From Sabellastarte sp. h YS-2021 (taxonomy: Eukaryota > Annelida > Polychaeta > Sabellida > Sabellidae), in contig OZ024929.1 of assembly GCA_964017235.1 (NCBI GenBank), positions 24,549,464 to 24,613,463 on the forward strand: a stretch of 64,000 nucleotides of DNA, given 5' to 3'. Positions 58,205 to 64,000 of the stretch are shown piece by piece. Position 1 is the first letter of the stretch; every line of letters starts with the position of its first letter. The position numbers and the translations under genes are program-made. The notes beneath the pieces were generated by a model. That model was given only the letters and a program-made list of their open reading frames with translations. It did no database searches and had not been told where the DNA came from.

Positions 58205-60339
58205 TTCAGTAATCAGTATATGAACAAAAAATTAAAATTTCACCCAAAAATTGAACCACAGAGGGAAAAAGAATTTCATCTCAAAAAGAAGGCTGAAAAG
58301 GTTATCATGCCATTTTTTTGTCTTAACTAAACATTTTTTCTTGAAAAAAAGAGAAGAACATGATTTTTTTTCAGTCAAGCAGAAAAAGGTAAAAACCATT
58401 TTCAAATGGTTCCCCTGGTATACATGATTATACATGGCTTGACAAAATAACATGTCATAACTCAATAATCACCTTCAGAAGCATCCCCTTTATGTAGAAT
58501 AAACTAGAATTGCCTTTTAATCTATTTTCATTGAATATCAGTTTCTTATCTGATAAATTCTGGAAAGGATCAAATCATATTCTGACCCAATATTTGATGT
58601 AAATATCAGACTCCAAGTAATCTTTAAATGTTAAAATATTTAACATCTACTCCGTTGAACCTTGCAAGACACTTCACTTGGACATATCCCACTGACTGTA
58701 CTTTAACAGCATTCTATGATTTTCGGCATTGATCACAAGATTTCTCATAATTTCTGGGACATTCTGGTGATGAGTATAAAACCTTTTAAGATGTGATATG
58801 CAAGAGAAGTTCTGTCAAATGCCATCCTGATGTTCATAGTTCAATACATCAACCCTGTCCCAATGTAATTTGTTTGCCTAATGCCAATTGCAGAGCATCA
58901 GATTGGTGATGGCAATTCTGCCTAATCTCCCAGGAAATTTGTTGCTGAATATAAATGGGGTAATTTCTGCCTGTGCTTGACATATCAGAGCGTTTCCATA
59001 TTCACTGTACAACTAATGAAGGAAAAATCCATCTTGTCAATTTCCTGGTGGCTTGTAAAAATTATTCTTAAGGACTTTCTATTTTTTTTTTTCATAACGT
59101 CAGATTTCTTATTTATTATCCAAGTAATATGAATAGTTAATATTACAGATTTAAAGACATTCAACAAATGAAAAGGGTAATTCTAATTGGACTTTTATAG
59201 CGCTTAATCTCCCCAAATAAGAGGACTCTAAGGCGCAACTAAGGAAAAAGCAGACATCAAAATTTAGGGTACTCAATAATTATATTCAAACTTTATTTTT
59301 TTTTTAAAATCTGATACCTTTAATACTAGCTTTTAGTTTAGTGTTTCCTACAAGCAGCAAGACAATTTAAGTGACTAAAACATATCACCTTTGCTTCAGC
59401 AAAAAGTAAGAACAAAGCATTACACAAGAAATATGAGAGACAAAATATTTCACTTTTGCTGTGGGAAAAATGGGATGAAAAACTGTGAGAAAAGATGGTA
59501 GGTTGGTCATACCCCCCTTGCCTCAGTTATTCTACACAGTTTCTTACAATACATGTGCATTCAATGGAAAGAGGACAAGTGACAAATGATTCTACGCACA
59601 AACTGAAAAAATATTTATCCCCAAGTTATTTGGAGGACCTAAATCATCCACCATAAAATGTCTGTCAGGGGTTTTGATGCATCAAAACAGACAAGACTAC
59701 TATAATTTCCTTAATTTCTAGACACAATTATAATAAAATAACTGAGAACTACATCTAAGTGCCACGCTTTTTACATTTTTCTTAAAATTTGTTGAAATAC
59801 ACACAAAGGAAAAAAACTTTGACAATACAGACATAACTTCTTATATTAAATCTCTCAAACCTCGTGACAACACTTGAAAATTGTGAATGGATGTCTTGTG
59901 ACACAAAATTTTATGCATGAAAGCCCCAGTCTATACAATGAGTTTGCACTCCCATGTTTTGCAGGCATTCATACCCCTTTTCACGAGACCACTTAATCTG
60001 TATCTGTATAACTTTGACCGGTGACAGAAGTCTCAGTTGCAACACATTTCCTGTGCATTGAAATGCTCTTTCTTAGAAATCTGGTCCAATGTTGAATAAA
60101 CAAATTTATCTTGAATTAATTTTATAATTCACCATTCAGAGTAACTCTTCTTTTTGTATGAATATGTATATACTCAGATTAACTCATTAAAACATTTTGG
60201 AGCAAATAATTTGGTTTTACGAAAAGTATTCTGCTAGCTTTTCATATTACAGTGTATATATTAATTTCTTAAAGCACTTCCAAAACATTCTTTAAACAGG
60301 AAAGGATACAAGACAGACTGAAGAAAAACCAAAACATCT
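58205..60339. other. No gene; one interspersed repeat copy
   Basis: AT-rich. Contains the second copy of the 57.1-kb interspersed repeat (59178-59241). The phrase CAATGAGTTTGCACTCCCAT, TTTTGCAGGC near 59935 recurs near 61000 with few changes, a dispersed duplication of about 45 bp. Confidence 0.35.
59178..59241 (+). repeat. Interspersed repeat, copy 2
   Basis: TTCTAATTGGACTTTTATAG, GCGCTTAATCTCC and GGACTCTAAGGCGCAAC; see copy 1 at 57109. Confidence 0.45.
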
Positions 60340-60454
60340 GGGCCATATTTTACAAAGGTCTTGGTTAACCTTTAGGCTTACATTGGTGATATTTGTACAT
60401 AAAAGTCAAGCCAAAATCATTTGGAGACAGTAAGACCTTTTACAAATACGGCCC
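60340..60454. mobile_element. Short foldback MITE (115 bp)
   Basis: Start GGGCCATATTTTACAAAGGT and reverse complement of the end GGGCCGTATTTGTAAAAGGT form inverted repeats of about 23 bp with few mismatches. The end sequence resembles PIF/Harbinger-type MITEs, but no clear 3-bp target duplication is seen, so the class is open. Confidence 0.55.
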
Positions 60455-61142
60455 CTGGTCAAACTTGGCACAAAGAATCAGAGAATACGGGCCTGTATGC
60501 AACAAACCAATCCAATACAATATGCTCAGATACCAACCCTTTTTACACTCGGAAAAAATACAAACAATTTTTAAATTGGACTGGCAAAAAGGATGTTCCC
60601 TCCATTTTAACTAGAGGTCTATGCTCTATGCTGACACCTACCAATCTAGTAAAAGAGAATTCTTCAAAACAAAAGTATTTTCAAATTGGTTTGTATCATT
60701 TTATTTCATACTCAGGATGTGTCAATACTCTATACTACATTTACCATAGTTTAATTTTATTATCATGTTGTCCTTTGTACATTTGGGTCTTTATAGAACT
60801 GACACCTGTTTGTCAATCAATTGTTATTGGTTAATTGATGCAACTACTTTGGGTTAAAATGTTATTTATTTAAATAGGATGAGACAATTAACTCTTTCAG
60901 AAGACATTTAGAAGTAGAAAGTGGTTTTTGGTGAGCAGAATGAAGCACCCCAGGCTTCAAATTTCTTGGACAATCAATATGAAACTCAGTGTAGCCAATG
61001 AGTTTGTACTCCTATGTTTTGCAGGCCTTCACTTGTGCTTTTGAACAGACCATATATTACTTTGGCTGGAAATACTGCTAGTAATATTATTCCACAAGAT
61101 TTAGTTTGTCTAGTAGCTTATATATCCTCTAGCTATTGTAGT

Positions 61143-61400
61143 TTTTAAGCGTGAGCTCTAGCGAGGCACACGCTTCTTGAGATCACTTTTGTTTCCCCTT
61201 TTTTTGTCTCCGGACTTTCATGAATTGTGGCGTAGCGTGATGAGTAGCCATCACTTCACTGAAGTTAAGCAGCAATGGGCTACGTTAGTACTGGAATGGG
61301 TGACCACTTCAGTGCACTACTCGTGTCTCTGATGACAATGCGGCTAGTGCTAGTAGACTGAAACCCCTTTTGGCCTTTTCTTTTTTTTTTGTTTTCACAG
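61143..61400 (+). mobile_element. 5S rRNA-derived SINE or retropseudogene
   Basis: From about 61226 to 61328 the order of blocks follows 5S rRNA: GAAGTTAAGCAGC (box A region), then GTTAGTACTGGAATGGGTGACC (intermediate element and box C region). The outer stem is degenerate and the length about 100. A body ending in a T/CT-rich run follows to about 61400. An imperfect hairpin (AAGCGTG-CACGCTT) lies just upstream at 61148-61176. Divergence from real 5S is too high for a working gene, and no array is present. Confidence 0.65.
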
Positions 61401-61679
61401 TCAAGCACTAAGATGTTAAACCTGTTTGTATCAGACTGTAACCTAAACAAGCTAATATGGTTTAACTGCACTGTGGTGAAGAAATGAAAACTTTTATTGA
61501 CAAAATACTAGTATCTATAATATCTTTATATATTTCTTTTGTTATCTGATTAAACTTGGTTAACTGCACTTCTAGTCTTCTACAGAATATATTTTTGGTA
61601 AATTGGAGTCAAGATTATGTTTAACTGCGAAGAATTTTTCAGTAATAATTCCATGTACTCTTGAGTACTCTAAGACTGA

Positions 61680-62793
61680 ACTAGACCTACGCATCGGAGA
61701 ACCGATGCAAATTTGTATCCACTGGAAAGACAAATCACCAAAGCCAGTGAACCATTGTTTGACCTTGAAGGAGGGGCCAAAGGTCAAATTTAACATCAGA
61801 AGATTCCAAGCCCAAGATTTCCTATGAGTTGGTTTCACACTGCAAACCTCTAGGATCAATAATAAGCAAGTTATAAGCACTTTTAGGTTTGGCCGTCCTC
61901 GTTTGATGTTGAAGGAGGGGCTCAAGGTCAAATCTGACCACATCAAAAGATTTCAAGCCCATGATTTCCTATAAATCCTCTAGGACCAATAATAAGTGAG
62001 TTATAAGCACTTTTCAGTTTGGCTATCCTCGTTTGACCTTGAAGGAGGGGCCCAAGATCAAATCAGTCCACACCAGAAGATTCCCAGCCCATGATTTCCT
62101 ATATTTTGGTTTACCATCCCAAACCTCTAGGATCAATAATAAGCGAGTTATAAGCACTTTTAACTTTGACTATCCTCGTTTGACCTTGAAGGAGGGGCCC
62201 AAGGTCAAATCCGACCACACCAGAAGATTCCCAGTCCATGATTTCCTATAGGTTGGTTTACCATCCCAAACCTCTAGGATCAATATTATAATAAGCGAAT
62301 TTTTAGCATTTTTAAGTTTGGCTATCCTCGTTTGACCTTGAAGGAGGGGCCCAAGGTCAAATCTGACCACATCAAAAGATTTCCAGCCCATGATTTCCTG
62401 TAGGTTGGTTTACCATCCCAAACCTCTATGACTAATAATAAGCGAGTTATAAGCACTTTTAAGTTTTTCTATCCTCATTTGACCTTGACAGAGGGGCCCA
62501 AGGTCAAATCCGACTACACTAGATGATTCCCAGCCCATGATTTCCTATGTCTTGGTTTACCATCCCAAACCTCTAGGACCAATAATAAGCGAGTTATTAG
62601 TAAGTGTGGCTATCCTCGTTTGACCTTGAAGGAGGGGTCCAAGGTTAAATCTGACAACATCAGAAGATTCGCAGCACATGATTTCCTATAGGTTGGTTTC
62701 ACATTGCAAACCTTTAGGACCAATAATAAGGGAGATATAGGCACTTTTACAGTCCGTTATGTGGGTTACTTTGACACTCCGTGGATGACCTTG
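61680..62793 (+). mobile_element. R4 element, copy 3 (7-unit array, 3' truncated)
   Basis: It starts with ACTAGACCTACGCATCGGAG as in the copy at 30420. Array anchors lie at 61759, 61903, 62033, 62180, 62332, 62479 and 62620 (steps 130-152, mostly 141-147). The right flank begins at about 62700 (GGGAGATATAGGCACTTTTA) and matches copies 1 and 2, but the similarity stops near 62793 before the terminal hairpin. Confidence 0.7.
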
Positions 62794-64000
62794 AATTGGG
62801 AATTCTGTGGGCCAGAAATCCACTTTTAGTGGCCCTCGACCTCTTCGCCCACCCCTTCTGCAACTGTTTTTGGTGTCACTTTATTCAAAGATACGTGTAC
62901 CTGCCAAATCCACTTGTTTCAATTTCAGCGAACCTACATGTGTTAATTTACAACACCTTTTGGTGATGGTGCCCCCGATCAAATCTTAGTGCAAAAGTAC
63001 CAGACTTGGCCTAATGTAAAACAACTCGCAAGTAATATTTATACTGTTTAACCACTAAAGCACTCTTACAAGGTTTATGTTTTTGCCAGCCGAAATAATT
63101 AAATGTTAGTGGTGATCTGGATCAACATTTGAATCCAGGAATTTTTTAAATGATTTTTTTATCACTGCACTCAATAGCCATGCCTCAAGAATATTTTGCA
63201 CTGTCTGAGTGATTTTCTAGTTGTGATACATAATCCATATTATTTTCTGAAAAAATTAGAAAACTGCAGTAACCATCCAGTTATTGATATATCACCCTAT
63301 GGTATACCTGACACCATCTGACTCTATAGATACCACATTATTAGTTCAATCTGTGTTATCCTGTTCTTATTTTCTTAGAAAATCCCACATTTTGGAAGCA
63401 TTTTTGCCTGCATTAAACTCCATCTGTTTAAATGTCCTCAGTGCCAGTTTTACCTCTTATGTTTCACCATGACCATCCATGAAAAACCAGACACATAACT
63501 ACTTTTCACTTAGTATTTTGCTTGAGAGAGTGCCCGGATTCATACCCTATTAATACTAGGGCTGTTATCATTGGAGATTTCTGAAAATCGAGTATCACTT
63601 GTTAGAAGCGAGTTAAACTTGAGTTGAACTCGAGAAAATGAAAAAAAGTATAAATAAAATAACATAATGTTCAAATATTATCACTAGTTGTGTTTAGAGC
63701 CATTTTATTGCAAGGGTATATATATTTTATGCCGGTTAAATTGTACAGGTATATATGTGCATTTCTTGGAACAGCCATGTCAGTGAGGTAATAAAATGGC
63801 CATTAATTACTGGTGTTTAAGTTTCAGTGGTTTCATCATTTGCAAAAAAATGTCAATTTGTAACAAGGTTATTCTATCAGTATTTATTTCTTTTAAACTA
63901 GAGTTTAAATTGAGTAAATCTATGTTACCTCCAAATATCGCCCACTGAGTTACGACTCAAGTTATGGTCAACTCGTCACATTACTAATTAATATATAACG
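62794..64000. other. No gene recognised
   Basis: Short unassigned frames only. From 63559 (TAGGGCTGTTATCATTGGAG) the sequence looks like the start of a hAT-type element, but no matching inverted end is found before the window ends. Confidence 0.3.

Noticed and set aside
61226-61328. Possible functional 5S rRNA gene
   Set aside because: Too many changes in the stems, single copy, SINE-like tail.
63559-64000. hAT-type MITE starting TAGGGCTGTTATCA
   Set aside because: Only one end is visible; no inverted partner or target duplication within the window.
1-64000. CRISPR arrays, bacterial operons or viral genomes
   Set aside because: Spliced animal genes throughout. The tandem arrays have no spacer-repeat structure, and no viral gene set was seen; the reverse transcriptases belong to DIRS and non-LTR retrotransposons.

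Overview
Animal nuclear DNA, AT-rich, with spliced genes and very dense repeats. The repeat content (hairpin-ended elements with central tandem arrays of about 140-170 bp, DIRS-like tyrosine-recombinase retrotransposons, tRNA- and 5S-derived SINEs, many MITEs) suggests a marine invertebrate, most likely a bivalve mollusc. The assignment is inference. All splice sites, alignments and counts were worked out by eye.

Genes. (1) A four-exon DAN/NBL1-like secreted cystine-knot protein on + (15825-26081, 218 residues, all introns phase 0). (2) The last two coding exons of AIMP1 (EMAPII-like multisynthetase complex protein) on - (43533-43701 and 36728-36897); they join in frame across a 6.6-kb intron, and upstream exons were not found. 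(3) Two intronless cytosolic sulfotransferase genes in convergent orientation (47749-48633 +, 53550-54434 -), 95% identical at DNA level but with unrelated flanks. No functional link between the three loci is visible.

Layout. 1-9.8 kb holds repeats: a 158-bp tandem array (R1), a 452-bp MITE with perfect 23-bp inverted ends, two clusters crowded with CCATGG, and a complete 139/146-bp array element (R2). 9.9-11.6 kb carries a diverged duplication and a decayed non-LTR reverse transcriptase. 15.8-27.7 kb is the NBL1-like gene, with decayed duplicates of its own exon edges in the introns. 28.8-32.1 kb holds R3 (169 bp) and R4 (146 bp) array elements. 32.5-43.5 kb is a transposon nest in and behind AIMP1: an internally deleted DIRS copy, a PIF/Harbinger transposase remnant, the last AIMP1 exon, a longer DIRS copy, a SINE and an R2/R4 composite that ends 36 bp from the splice donor. 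45.0-45.9 kb is a pogo-like element. 47.7-54.4 kb carries the sulfotransferase pair. 55.1-57.1 kb is a second R3 element, followed by a hAT-like MITE, a short foldback element, a 5S-derived SINE and a second R4 array.

Most notable: the repeat families R1-R4 share one plan (terminal hairpin, flank, tandem array) resembling non-autonomous Helentron-type elements. R2 and R4 units carry AGGTCA nuclear-receptor half-sites in every copy. The AIMP1 terminal intron is almost wholly mobile DNA.
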